Assembly: GCA_023256475.1 (NCBI GenBank)
Contig: JAGDXP010000027.1
Coordinates: 1-64,000, forward strand
DNA from: Thermoplasmata archaeon
Lineage (GTDB): Archaea > Thermoplasmatota > Thermoplasmata > Thermoplasmatales > GCA-001856825
Reading direction: 5' to 3'
Length of the DNA stretch: 64,000 bases
Shown here: positions 25,853 to 34,272 of the stretch, piece after piece
Layout of the letters: every line of letters starts with the position of its first letter
Position numbering within the stretch: position 1 is the stretch's first letter
Made by a program: the position numbers and the translations under genes
The notes under the pieces: model-generated
What the model was told of the DNA's origin: nothing
What the model saw: the letters and a program-made list of their open reading frames with translations, nothing else
Databases searched by the model: none

Positions 25853-26755
25853 ATGGAAATATTGGACTTTTATAAAGGGGAGCTGTCTGATTCATTCTTT
25901 TACAGGGAACTGGCTAAAAGGGAAAAGAATCCAAATCTTAAAGAAAAACTACTCGAGTTGAGCAAAATTGAATCCGGACATGCAAAGTTCTGGGAAAGCA
26001 TGCTTAAGAAATACAACATACCTTATGATACAAAAATAAGTACTTCTAGGCTAAGGTATCTGATATTCCTCAAAAATGTTTTCGGCATATCATTTATAAT
26101 AAATTTTCTAGAAGGAGGAGAGGCAAAGGCCATAGAAGACTATTCAAAATTCGCAGTTGAAACTAGTGATCCTGAGATAAAATCAAAGCTTCAAGATATT
26201 ATAGAGGATGAAAAGAACCATGAACAGGCATTCATTCAAATGAGCCAGGAATTTTCATCCAATGCTGAAAAGACCAAAGATTCCATTTATGGAATGTCAG
26301 ATGGTCTGATTGAGGTTCTGGCAGGTGTGGCCGGACTAACTGGAGTTCTATCCAACAACTTTTATGTGTTCATAGGGGGGCTAATTTTCGCTATTTCTGG
26401 GATGATCTCCATGACAATAGGGGCATTCATATCAACCCGGGCATCATCCCAAATTAAAGGGGGGAATGATGGTTATTCCTCACTTCATGCTGCTGCTAAC
26501 ACAGCATTTTTCTATTTCATTGGCGCTGTATTCCCACTGATCCCGTTCTTATTCTTGCCAAAGTATTTTGCACTATTGGTTGCCGTTGTGTTAGCATTAA
26601 TAATAGATGCTCTAGCGGCAAGTGTAATATCGATTTCTTCAAGGGGGAATTTGAGAAAAGATATAATGGTCTCTTTGGCATTAATTTCTCTAGGGATAGT
26701 AGCTACATTCCTCATTGGTGAAATAGTTCACCATTTCCTTGGAAATATAATTTGA
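25853..26755 (+). CDS. Ferritin-like domain fused to VIT1/CCC1 transporter
   Basis: 300 residues in two parts. Residues 1-135 form a rubrerythrin-like four-helix bundle with E-x2-H pairs (ESGHAKFWE and EDEKNHEQAF) for a diiron site. Residues about 145-300 form a VIT1/CCC1 membrane domain with five helices (YGMSDGLIEVLAGVAGLTGVL, GGLIFAISGMISMTIGAF). In the family, CCC1/VIT1 moves Fe2+ or Mn2+ across membranes; the fused domain probably binds or oxidises iron. The gene follows SRP19 after 42 bases and is convergent with the PEBP gene two bases away. Confidence 0.88.
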   Translation: MEILDFYKGELSDSFFYRELAKREKNPNLKEKLLELSKIESGHAKFWESMLKKYNIPYDTKISTSRLRYLIFLKNVFGISFIINFLEGGEAKAIEDYSKFAVETSDPEIKSKLQDIIEDEKNHEQAFIQMSQEFSSNAEKTKDSIYGMSDGLIEVLAGVAGLTGVLSNNFYVFIGGLIFAISGMISMTIGAFISTRASSQIKGGNDGYSSLHAAANTAFFYFIGAVFPLIPFLFLPKYFALLVAVVLALIIDALAASVISISSRGNLRKDIMVSLALISLGIVATFLIGEIVHHFLGNII

Positions 26756-26757
26756 CT

Positions 26758-27219
26758 TTATTCTCTTTTAAATTTTCCCATGATTTCCGTTTTACCAACG
26801 ATGTACCTTTCTATTTCTCCATAGAATTGTTCCCGCGTCAGACCTGTCTTGAATTTTTCGTCTGTGGACAGTGCAAACAGTTTAAAATAATACCTGTGAT
26901 AACCGTGGCCCCTTGGTGGGCATGGCCCGTTGTAGCCGATTTTTCCAAAGTCATTCTTTCCTTGTACTATGCCATTCATAAGATTACCCTTTTTCTCTAT
27001 TCCTTCGTTTAAACTGGTCACATTCAATGGAATGTTGTATATTATCCAATGAGTGAAAATACCCACTGGTGCATCTGGATCTTCTACTATTAAGGCAAAT
27101 GATTTTGTTCCAGCCGGATAATTTCCCCAACTTAAATCAGGTGAAACATCTTCCCCCTCGCATGTATATCTTCTAGGGATTTCACCGCCATCTTCAAAAG
27201 ACTTGGTTCTCAACTGCAT
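26758..27219 (-). CDS. PEBP-family (YbhB/YbcL, Raf-kinase-inhibitor-like) protein
   Basis: 153 residues, cytoplasmic. It has the PEBP signature YTCEGEDVSPDLSWGNYP, then SFALIVEDPDAPVGIFTHWIIYNIP and YNGPCPPRGHGYHRYYFKLFAL, which form the anion-binding pocket (Asp, His and GPCPP loop). Bacterial and archaeal members are conserved but their role is not firmly known; they bind phosphorylated or small anionic ligands. The length is normal. Confidence 0.92.
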   Translation of the reverse strand: MQLRTKSFEDGGEIPRRYTCEGEDVSPDLSWGNYPAGTKSFALIVEDPDAPVGIFTHWIIYNIPLNVTSLNEGIEKKGNLMNGIVQGKNDFGKIGYNGPCPPRGHGYHRYYFKLFALSTDEKFKTGLTREQFYGEIERYIVGKTEIMGKFKRE

Positions 27220-27297
27220 ATTCAGAATATTTACTTTCCATTATTTAACAGTTAAGAACTTATTAGAACGTACTATCTTAACTGTAGAAAAAGAATT

Positions 27298-29265
27298 TTA
27301 TTTGTTTGACAGTTTTTTCCTAAAATTAGTTGCTATTTCTATATATTCATCTAGACATGATGGGTTTGCCATGGAAGATCTGTTCAGAGCTTTCTCAGGA
27401 TTTATGCCCATAAACAATTTCTTTATGGGTACTTCCATCTTCTTTCCATTTATGGTTTTTGGTATCTCCCTGACATAAATGATTTCATCTGGTACATGTC
27501 TAGGTGATAATTCCTTCTTTATGGTCTCCGCAATCTTATTTTTTAAATTTACCGCATCGACCTCGCCCTTGGGAACCACAAATAAAGGCATGTAATATTC
27601 TCCCCCCTCCAGCTCCACACCTATTATCAAACTTTCTTTAACTTCAGGTATGTTCTCAACAACCCTATAGATCTCAGCGGTTCCTATTCTTATACCTCTC
27701 CTTTTCAAAGTAGAATCTGACCTTCCCAAAATTATAGCTGTTTCCCTTTCAGTTATTATTATCCAATCTCCGTGATTCCATATTCCAGGGTACTTACTCA
27801 GATATGTTTCAATATATCTTGAATAATCAGGATCGTTCCACAGTGAAACAGGCATAGATATGTATGGCTTTGTGATAACAAGTTCGCCTGTTTGGTTTAT
27901 CAGATCATTACCATAATCATCGTATGAATGGATGTCTGCCCCTAAATTTATGCATTGCAATTCCCCCTCATAAACCGGCCTAGTTGGGCATCCTCCAAGG
28001 AAGGCTGTACATACATCTGTTCCTCCACTGATTGATGCTAGCCATACATCACTCTTTACTCTTTCATATACGTACCTGAAAGCTTCAGGAGGCAAAGGAG
28101 AGCCTGTAGAACCAATCGCATAGAGATTCTTTAAGTCATATTTTCTTTTAACATCAATTTGCTCTTTCATACAATAAGTGAGAAAAGCTGCACTGGTTCC
28201 GAAGAATGATATCCCAATCTCATCGGCCAATTGCCATAGAGAGTCCAGATTGGGGTAAGTGGCGCTGCCATCATATGTTATTGCTGAAGCTCCACTCCCA
28301 ATGGAAGACAATAGAACATTCCACATCATCCAACCTGTTGTAGTGTACCAAAAGAATTTTTTCCCATGGCCCAGATTATAATGAATCTTTAACAATTTTA
28401 GATGTTCCAACAATATGTTTCCATGACCGTGCACAATAGCCTTTGGTGGACCAGTGGTACCTGATGAATACAAAATCCACAGAGGATCATTGAAATTCAT
28501 CCTTTCATAAGTTGGATTTTTCTTCTCTTTTATTATATCATGCATTTCCGTAAATTTTCCTGTAGAATTATTGCCATTTCCTGGTACAAGAATCACTTCC
28601 CTTATGCTCTTAATTCTTTCCGTTATCTTATCAATTACGTCTTCCCTCTTGAATAACTTTCCATTGTATTGATAGGATTCTACTGCAAACAAAATTTTCG
28701 GCTCAATTTGGGAAAATCTGTCCAGTATCCCCTGTAACCCAAAGTCCGGTGAAGAACTTGACCATACAGCACCTATGGATGATGTTGCTAGCGACGCAAT
28801 GATTGCTTCTGGGATATTAGGCAGTATAGATACCACTCTGTCTCCCGGTTTAACTCCTTTTTCACTTAGATATCTTCCTAAAGCTCCAACGTAACCTTTT
28901 AACTCATCCGAAGTGATTTTTGATTTTAGGCCATTCTCGTTATAACTATATATTGGAACGTCAGATATTTTCTCCCTTGCAAGAATATTTTCAGCATAAT
29001 TTAGCTTAACATTTGGAAACCATTTCTGATAAGGCATAGTGGTTTCTGAAATTACTGTATCAGTTGATCCTTCATGTAAAATATTGAAATACCAAAAGAG
29101 TTCTTTCCAAAACTCCTTATAATTTTTCACAGACCACCTTCTGAATTCAACATAATCTCTAAATTCCACGGAATATTTGTTCTCAATAAAATTCTGAAAT
29201 CTTGAGAATTCGGAATTTTTCGTATATTCACTAGATGGAGTCCATAGAATTTTAGGATTTGACAT
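27298..29265 (-). CDS. Acetoacetyl-CoA synthetase (acetoacetate-CoA ligase)
   Basis: 655 residues, an ANL-superfamily ligase. The AMP-binding motif ILYSSGTTGPPKAIVHGHG is at about residues 263-281, and FFWYTTTGWMMWNVLLSS is typical of acetyl/acetoacetyl-CoA synthetases. Late motifs are GIWNHGDWIIITERETAIILGRSDSTLKRRGIRI-type and REIPKTINGKKMEVPIKK, with catalytic Lys. The N-terminus (FRDYVEFRRWSVKNYKEFW) fits the acetoacetyl-CoA subgroup rather than AcsA. It converts acetoacetate, ATP and CoA to acetoacetyl-CoA. The gene follows mtnA after 8 bases. Confidence 0.88.
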   Translation of the reverse strand: MSNPKILWTPSSEYTKNSEFSRFQNFIENKYSVEFRDYVEFRRWSVKNYKEFWKELFWYFNILHEGSTDTVISETTMPYQKWFPNVKLNYAENILAREKISDVPIYSYNENGLKSKITSDELKGYVGALGRYLSEKGVKPGDRVVSILPNIPEAIIASLATSSIGAVWSSSSPDFGLQGILDRFSQIEPKILFAVESYQYNGKLFKREDVIDKITERIKSIREVILVPGNGNNSTGKFTEMHDIIKEKKNPTYERMNFNDPLWILYSSGTTGPPKAIVHGHGNILLEHLKLLKIHYNLGHGKKFFWYTTTGWMMWNVLLSSIGSGASAITYDGSATYPNLDSLWQLADEIGISFFGTSAAFLTYCMKEQIDVKRKYDLKNLYAIGSTGSPLPPEAFRYVYERVKSDVWLASISGGTDVCTAFLGGCPTRPVYEGELQCINLGADIHSYDDYGNDLINQTGELVITKPYISMPVSLWNDPDYSRYIETYLSKYPGIWNHGDWIIITERETAIILGRSDSTLKRRGIRIGTAEIYRVVENIPEVKESLIIGVELEGGEYYMPLFVVPKGEVDAVNLKNKIAETIKKELSPRHVPDEIIYVREIPKTINGKKMEVPIKKLFMGINPEKALNRSSMANPSCLDEYIEIATNFRKKLSNK

Positions 29266-29273
29266 ATTTTCTC

Positions 29274-30299
29274 CTATGGTTCTGAGGATTCATTTGAAAA
29301 TTTCTTCAAGAGGTGCAATTCATTTGGTTTAAATATTCCATACTCCGTTATGAACCCAGTTACATATTTATTGGGCGTAACATCGAAAGCCGGGTTATAT
29401 GCATTTGATTCTTCAGGTGCAATCAATTCTGAACCGATTTTCTTCACTTCATCCTCAGATCTTTCCTCAATGGGAATTTTTGAACCGTCTTCAATGCTGA
29501 AATCGAAGGTGGTAATAGGTGCTGCAACATAAAATTCCTTCCCGTGTTCATGGGCCAGGACTGCTTTTTCATAAGTGCCTATTTTATTTGCAAAATCACC
29601 ATTAGAGGCTATTCTATCTGCACCCACTATAACCAGATCAATCTGATCCCTAGAAAATAACAGCCCAGCTGCATTATCTGCAATGATTCTATGTGGGATC
29701 CCCTCTTGAAGCAATTCCCATGCGGTGAGTTTAGCACCCTGAAGTCTTGGTCTAGTTTCATCTACCCAGACAAACAGTTTCTTTGCATATTCCTTGGCAA
29801 TTCTAATGGGAGCAAGGGCAGTTCCATAGTCCACTGAAGCTAAAGCTCCTGCATTGCAATGCGTCAATATTCTCGTTTCGTTTCTAATAATTTCATTGCC
29901 ATTTAAACCAATCTTCCTGCTCTTTTCTATAATGGAATCCACATATTTCTTTGCATATTCTTCTTCTTTGCCTTTGTGTGAAAGAACATAGTCTACTGCA
30001 TAGAAAAGATCATACGCTGTTGGTCGTGATGACTTTATCAATCTGGCCGCGCTGTCTAAGTCCTCACCCAAGGCCTTTGCCTGGGCTATTCCATAGGCTG
30101 CAGCTGCACCGATGGATGGGGCACCCCTGATTGCCATGTCCTTTATTGCCCTATAGAGCTCCTGGGTATTTTTGATCTCTATTATTTTCAATTCTTTTGG
30201 GAGCAATCTTTGATCTATCATTTTAATAACTGGACTCTCATACCAGACTGCCCTTATGTTCTCAGTTTTACCATTCAAATTTACCTTCATAGTTCTCAA
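29274..30299 (-). CDS. mtnA: S-methyl-5-thioribose-1-phosphate isomerase (MtnA family)
   Basis: 341 residues with MtnA signatures: DMAIRGAPSIGAAAAYGIA, a catalytic Cys in LTHCNAGALAS, VDETRPRLQGAKLTAWEL, and a catalytic Asp in VGADRIASNGDFANKIGTY. It isomerises methylthioribose-1-phosphate to the ribulose form in methionine salvage. Archaeal homologues of the same fold can act on ribose-1,5-bisphosphate, but sequence features favour MtnA. It is upstream of the acetoacetyl-CoA synthetase gene, with 8 bases between. Confidence 0.88.
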   Translation of the reverse strand: MRTMKVNLNGKTENIRAVWYESPVIKMIDQRLLPKELKIIEIKNTQELYRAIKDMAIRGAPSIGAAAAYGIAQAKALGEDLDSAARLIKSSRPTAYDLFYAVDYVLSHKGKEEEYAKKYVDSIIEKSRKIGLNGNEIIRNETRILTHCNAGALASVDYGTALAPIRIAKEYAKKLFVWVDETRPRLQGAKLTAWELLQEGIPHRIIADNAAGLLFSRDQIDLVIVGADRIASNGDFANKIGTYEKAVLAHEHGKEFYVAAPITTFDFSIEDGSKIPIEERSEDEVKKIGSELIAPEESNAYNPAFDVTPNKYVTGFITEYGIFKPNELHLLKKFSNESSEP

Positions 30300-30378
30300 A
30301 TATGTGACATTATAAATTGTTTACTTATGAGTTCTACTTTTGAGAAAATGTTAATATTAATTTCATCATAATTGATTT

Positions 30379-31596
30379 GTGGATCTTCCCCTAGCCGAAA
30401 AATATAGACCCCAATTATTGGACCAATTGAAAAGGGATAAAGCAGTCGAAGAAATCAGGAAATGGGCTAGGGCATGGAAAGAAGGCAATCCCATAAAACC
30501 TGGCTTGCTGATATATGGTCCACCCGGAACTGGAAAAACATCCGCTGCAATGGCACTTGCCAGAGAAATGGGATGGGAATATTATGAACTAAATGCCTCA
30601 GATATTAGATCCAAAAAATTACTGGAACAGACTGCTATTCTAACATCACAATACTTCCAACTATCCGACCATCCTTCCAGGCTAAAATTGATAGTTCTGG
30701 ATGAAGTCGATTCGCTCTATGAACGAAATGAGCAGGGTTACGACACTGGAGGTAAATCTGCGATTTTGCAACTTTTGAATAATACCAAGAATCCAGTTGT
30801 GCTAATAGCCAATGATCCGTACGAGCTCAAAAGCACCATAACTGGGAGGCAGATTGCTGATAAGTGCATTGAGGTGAATTTTCAAAGGTACAGATCAACT
30901 CAAATATTTTCAACACTTAAAGAGATATGCCTAAAGGAAAATATGAGCTGCCCGGATGATGTCCTCAAGGAAATTTCGGAAAGGGCTAATGGAGACATGA
31001 GGGCTGCCATAAATGACCTTGAGGGTTTTAATTCAAATTTCAGGGGTGAATCAAGAGACCAGACTGAAAATATATATTCATTAATAAATGATGCACTCTT
31101 CGGAAAAAGGGATTTCCAAGAGATAAAGTCAGGCATAATCAATTTAGGTGAAGATCCCAATAATCTCATTCTTTTCTTCATTGAAAATTTATTCAAACTA
31201 ACTGATGATAGATTAAAGTTCCATGAAGCTATGGAAAGGTTGGCCAAAGCTGATGTATTCTTGGGCAGGGTTTTGAGCAGGCAAAATTATGCAATGTGGG
31301 GATACGCTAACGACCTCATGTCATCGATTTCCACAATGAGACTATCTCCCAGCAGAACTTATAGATTTTCCTATCCTAATTTAATTAAGAAAATGGCAGA
31401 ACTGAGAACAAGCAGGAACATAAGGAGGAATATTTCTGCCATGGGCGGCAGGTATGTGCATAAATCTTCAAATTTTGTCTCCTTAAATATATTGCCAATT
31501 ATTTCACTTATCTCCTCCAAAGACGAAAATTTTAACAAAAGGATGAAGGAAAGATTTGGAGATATATTTGAGGAATTACAGTCTATTGAACCCTAA
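30379..31596 (+). CDS. rfcL: Replication factor C large subunit
   Basis: 405 residues from a GTG. An AAA+ clamp loader: LPLAEKYRPQLLDQL at the start, Walker A LIYGPPGTGKTSAA, Walker B LIVLDEVDS, sensor region VLIANDPYELKS, and the archaeal RfcL collar with basic C-terminus. With RfcS it loads PCNA onto DNA in an ATP-dependent manner. It lacks the extra BRCT domain of eukaryotic Rfc1. Its 3' end overlaps the convergent Pop5-like gene by 21 bases. The length is somewhat short for RfcL. Confidence 0.93.
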   Translation: MDLPLAEKYRPQLLDQLKRDKAVEEIRKWARAWKEGNPIKPGLLIYGPPGTGKTSAAMALAREMGWEYYELNASDIRSKKLLEQTAILTSQYFQLSDHPSRLKLIVLDEVDSLYERNEQGYDTGGKSAILQLLNNTKNPVVLIANDPYELKSTITGRQIADKCIEVNFQRYRSTQIFSTLKEICLKENMSCPDDVLKEISERANGDMRAAINDLEGFNSNFRGESRDQTENIYSLINDALFGKRDFQEIKSGIINLGEDPNNLILFFIENLFKLTDDRLKFHEAMERLAKADVFLGRVLSRQNYAMWGYANDLMSSISTMRLSPSRTYRFSYPNLIKKMAELRTSRNIRRNISAMGGRYVHKSSNFVSLNILPIISLISSKDENFNKRMKERFGDIFEELQSIEP

Positions 31597-31827
31597 TTTC
31601 TCGTACAATGACTTTAACGTACCGCTAACCCTTATTACCTTAATCCCATTTTTGTCCAGGTCCTTTTTTAGTTTCTCCAGATTAAAATGTTTCACCGCTA
31701 AAAAGTCAACACCCTTATATTTTACAAATCTGCCATCATATTTTCCCAGAATCCCCTTTAGCACTAAAAAATTTGATGGTTGGACATATAGATATCTCCT
31801 GCGTCCAACCTTTGATTTAACAGTCAT
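31576..31827 (-). CDS. rnp2: Pop5/Rnp2-like RNase P protein (short form)
   Basis: 83 residues. The start GRRRYLYVQPSN and the end KVIRVSGTLKSLYEKLGF resemble the KRYIAF start and the GVSGTIK...KFLAQFGW end of archaeal Pop5, and DGRFVKYKGVDFLAVKHF fits the middle strand. It would bind RNase P RNA and help 5' tRNA processing. It is much shorter than Pyrococcus Pop5 (about 120 residues), so the call is provisional. Its start overlaps the TBP stop by four bases, so the two are cotranscribed. Confidence 0.55.
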   Translation of the reverse strand: MTVKSKVGRRRYLYVQPSNFLVLKGILGKYDGRFVKYKGVDFLAVKHFNLEKLKKDLDKNGIKVIRVSGTLKSLYEKLGFNRL

Positions 31828-32381
31828 TTAACTGTTGTTATCTTTTCCAAATCTTTCTTCAGTATTTTAACTGCCTGAACAATTTCTCCCTTTTCCTTTG
31901 CACCAGTGCAAACTACTTTTCCAGATCCGAAAAGCAACAAAACAACCTTAGGCTCTTCAATCCTGTAAACTAGTCCTGGAAACTGTTCGGGTTCATATTC
32001 AACGTTTTCAAGACCTAGTGACATGGCAATGTTTGTGAGATTTAATTGCATCTTTAAATCATAAACAGCAACTATATTCTGCACTACAATTTCTGGGTTA
32101 TTGTTTACATTGATACCTGCTTTTTTCAATTTATCCACTATTGTCCTAATGGTCTGATTAACCGCATCAATGGTCTTTGCCCCTGTACAGTTGACCTTTC
32201 CAGACCTAAAAATGAGAACTGCTGTCTTCGGTTCCTGGAGCCTATATATCAATCCTGGAAACTGTTCGGGTTCATATTCTGATCCTTCCAAAGCAAGAGC
32301 TATTTTGCTTAAATCAAGTTTATCTGCCAGGGATGTTGATGCCACAATATTTTCTATTGCAATTTCCTCTTCCTCTGACAT
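31824..32381 (-). CDS. tbp: TATA-box binding protein
   Basis: 185 residues: two direct repeats of about 90 residues, each with an EYEPEQFPGLxYRxxEPK and LIFRSGKVxCTGAK pattern, the saddle-shaped TBP fold. A short acidic head (MSEEEE) precedes it. It binds TATA boxes and recruits TFB and RNA polymerase. The gene overlaps the Pop5-like gene downstream. The upstream region has two TATA-like boxes, one correctly spaced for transcription and one over the start site, which could allow autoregulation. Confidence 0.97.
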   Translation of the reverse strand: MSEEEEIAIENIVASTSLADKLDLSKIALALEGSEYEPEQFPGLIYRLQEPKTAVLIFRSGKVNCTGAKTIDAVNQTIRTIVDKLKKAGINVNNNPEIVVQNIVAVYDLKMQLNLTNIAMSLGLENVEYEPEQFPGLVYRIEEPKVVLLLFGSGKVVCTGAKEKGEIVQAVKILKKDLEKITTVK

Positions 32382-32391
32382 AATTATCGAA

Positions 32392-32416
32392 CTTTATATA
32401 CCCTATATATATAAAA
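32392..32416 (-). promoter_or_regulatory. tbp promoter with two TATA-like boxes
   Basis: TATATATATAAAA (32404-32416 as written on the + strand) lies 23-35 bases before the tbp ATG, a normal TATA position for a leaderless message. A second box (CTTTATATA, 32392-32400) lies 11-19 bases before the ATG, where bound TBP would cover the start site. The rest of the 213-base gap to 32595 has no gene. Confidence 0.5.
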
Positions 32417-32594
32417 TTTTGCAACTTAAGATCAAACATGTTACTGTAGATTCAATAGAATTATCCCATACAATTGATCATGAAAAATTATTAATGATTC
32501 AGTTTCTATATAAATATAGCTGATCTAATTTAGCATTAATTTTCAGTTAATATTTTCCAAGAAAGTTTTTCAATGATTATAGTATTGAGACTCA

Positions 32595-32939
32595 GTGAGG
32601 ACCCTAATATTAAATGGTAAAATAGGTATTCAAAAATTGAAGGAAATCTTCAATGAGGTAACTGATGAATTAGAATTTGTGAAAGAATTTAAAACAAACG
32701 AGGTTGTAATAAGTATATTTGGCGGGTCTAAATTCATGTTCAGAACAGGAGATTATGTAGGCGTAGTTTTCCTGATAGAAACATATGAAAAGATGCAGAG
32801 AATCGACGTCATTTCACTGGGTGGTGGCAAGGGTATATTTAACCTAAAATATGGTGCTGGAAAGGCCATAGAGAATTCCATTATGGAAGAGATAGAAAAA
32901 GTAGCAAATAAGATGTCAGTGGAATTTAAAGAGGAATGA
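32595..32939 (+). CDS. Hypothetical protein, unknown function
   Basis: 114 residues from a GTG. A mixed alpha/beta sequence with no membrane segment: NEVVISIFGGSKFMFRTGDYVGVVFLIETYEKMQ suggests a beta-hairpin core, and DVISLGGGKGIFNLKYGAGKAIENSIMEEIEKV a Gly-rich turn followed by a helix. The Gly-rich part (GGGKGIFNLKYGAGK) is not a canonical P-loop. The gene stands alone, followed by icd after 69 bases. I do not recognise it. Confidence 0.6.
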   Translation: MRTLILNGKIGIQKLKEIFNEVTDELEFVKEFKTNEVVISIFGGSKFMFRTGDYVGVVFLIETYEKMQRIDVISLGGGKGIFNLKYGAGKAIENSIMEEIEKVANKMSVEFKEE

Positions 32940-33008
32940 CTTTAAATTTTGCTAAAGTAAAATATTGGAATATGTTTTATTTAAAAAAGTCATAATGATA
33001 AGAGGAGT

Positions 33009-34226
33009 ATGACTGAAAAAATCAAGATGAAGAATCCTGTGGTCGAAATTGATGGAGATGAAATGACAAGGGTCATGTGGAAATGGGTTAAGGATAAATT
33101 GATATTACCATTTGTTGACTTAAAAACTGAATATTATGATTTGGGCCTCCCAAACAGGGATAAAACCGAAGATAAAGTGACATTTGAAGCTGCAAATGCA
33201 ATAAAAAGATGGGGGGTCGGTGTTAAGTGCGCAACAATCACCCCTAATAAAGAAAGGATCAGGGAATACAATCTTAAGAAAGAGTGGCCGAGTCCAAACG
33301 CCACAATAAGAAAAGAGCTGGATGGTACTGTCTTCAGGGCACCCATAATAGTTAATAGCGTCAAACCTGCTGTTAGATTCTGGAAGAAACCCATTGTTGT
33401 GGCGAGACATGCATTCGGTGACATTTATGACAATACGAGCATCAGATTCAATGAAGCTGGTACCGCTGAGATAATATTCAGGTCAAAAAAAGGAGAAGAA
33501 ATCAGGGCAAAAATGCCAGAGTTTAAAGGTCCCGGAGTTTTGCAGTCCATATACAATATTGATGAATCCATTTATGGTTTTGCCAGAGCCACCTTTAACT
33601 ATGCCCTGGCTATGAAGCTTGATTTATGGTTTGCTTCCAAAGATACAATATCAAAGGTTTATGATGCCAGGTTCAAGGAGATATTCAATGAGGTTTATGA
33701 AAAGGAGTTTAAGGAATCATTTGCAAAAGCTGGAATTAACTATAGTTACTTCCTTATTGATGATGCAGTGGCTAGGATTGTAAGAAGTGAAGGTGGAGTA
33801 GTCTGGGCATGCAAAAATTATGATGGTGATGTGTTTTCAGACTTTGTTTCAACTGCATACGTGGGAAGCCTAGCCCTGATGACATCTGAGCTTATGTCAC
33901 CTCATGGATATTATCTTTCTGAGGCAGCCCACGGAACTGTCCAAAGGCACTATTATAGATATCTTAAGGGAGAAAAGGTCTCGTCAAATCCCACAGCATT
34001 GATCTTTGCCTGGACTAGAGCATTGAAGAGAAGGGGAGAATTAGATGGTACACCTGATCTTGTGGAATTTTCAAATAATTTGGAGAAGGCGGTCATTAAG
34101 ACCATAGACCAAGACGGAATTGTTACACAGGACATAGCAAGGATCATGGATCCTCCCGCTGATAAGTTCGTTTATACCGAGGAGTTCATTGATGCCATTG
34201 CTAAAAATTTGATTGAATTGTTGTAA
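33009..34226 (+). CDS. icd: NADP-dependent isocitrate dehydrogenase (eukaryote-like type)
   Basis: 405 residues. The N-terminus NPVVEIDGDEMTRVMWKWVK and the segments LGLPNRDKTEDKVT, KCATITPNKERIREYNLKK, SPNATIRKELDGTVFRAPI and IDDAVARIVRSEGGVVWACKNYDGDV match the type II (mitochondrial/bacterial homodimer) IDH rather than the short prokaryotic type. It oxidises isocitrate to 2-oxoglutarate, giving NADPH. A TATA-like stretch (GTTTTATTTAAAAAA) lies about 22-37 bases upstream, and AGAGGAG stands close to the ATG. The histidyl-tRNA synthetase gene follows. Confidence 0.94.
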   Translation: MTEKIKMKNPVVEIDGDEMTRVMWKWVKDKLILPFVDLKTEYYDLGLPNRDKTEDKVTFEAANAIKRWGVGVKCATITPNKERIREYNLKKEWPSPNATIRKELDGTVFRAPIIVNSVKPAVRFWKKPIVVARHAFGDIYDNTSIRFNEAGTAEIIFRSKKGEEIRAKMPEFKGPGVLQSIYNIDESIYGFARATFNYALAMKLDLWFASKDTISKVYDARFKEIFNEVYEKEFKESFAKAGINYSYFLIDDAVARIVRSEGGVVWACKNYDGDVFSDFVSTAYVGSLALMTSELMSPHGYYLSEAAHGTVQRHYYRYLKGEKVSSNPTALIFAWTRALKRRGELDGTPDLVEFSNNLEKAVIKTIDQDGIVTQDIARIMDPPADKFVYTEEFIDAIAKNLIELL

Positions 34227-34272
34227 ATGGTTTAATTCATTAATTTTAAATTTAATAAAATTCTATACCTTG

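Noticed and set aside
34213-34272. N-terminal extension of hisS overlapping icd
   Set aside because: The family consensus begins at MPERLRGFRDFYPE (34273); the upstream residues are hydrophobic and not conserved.
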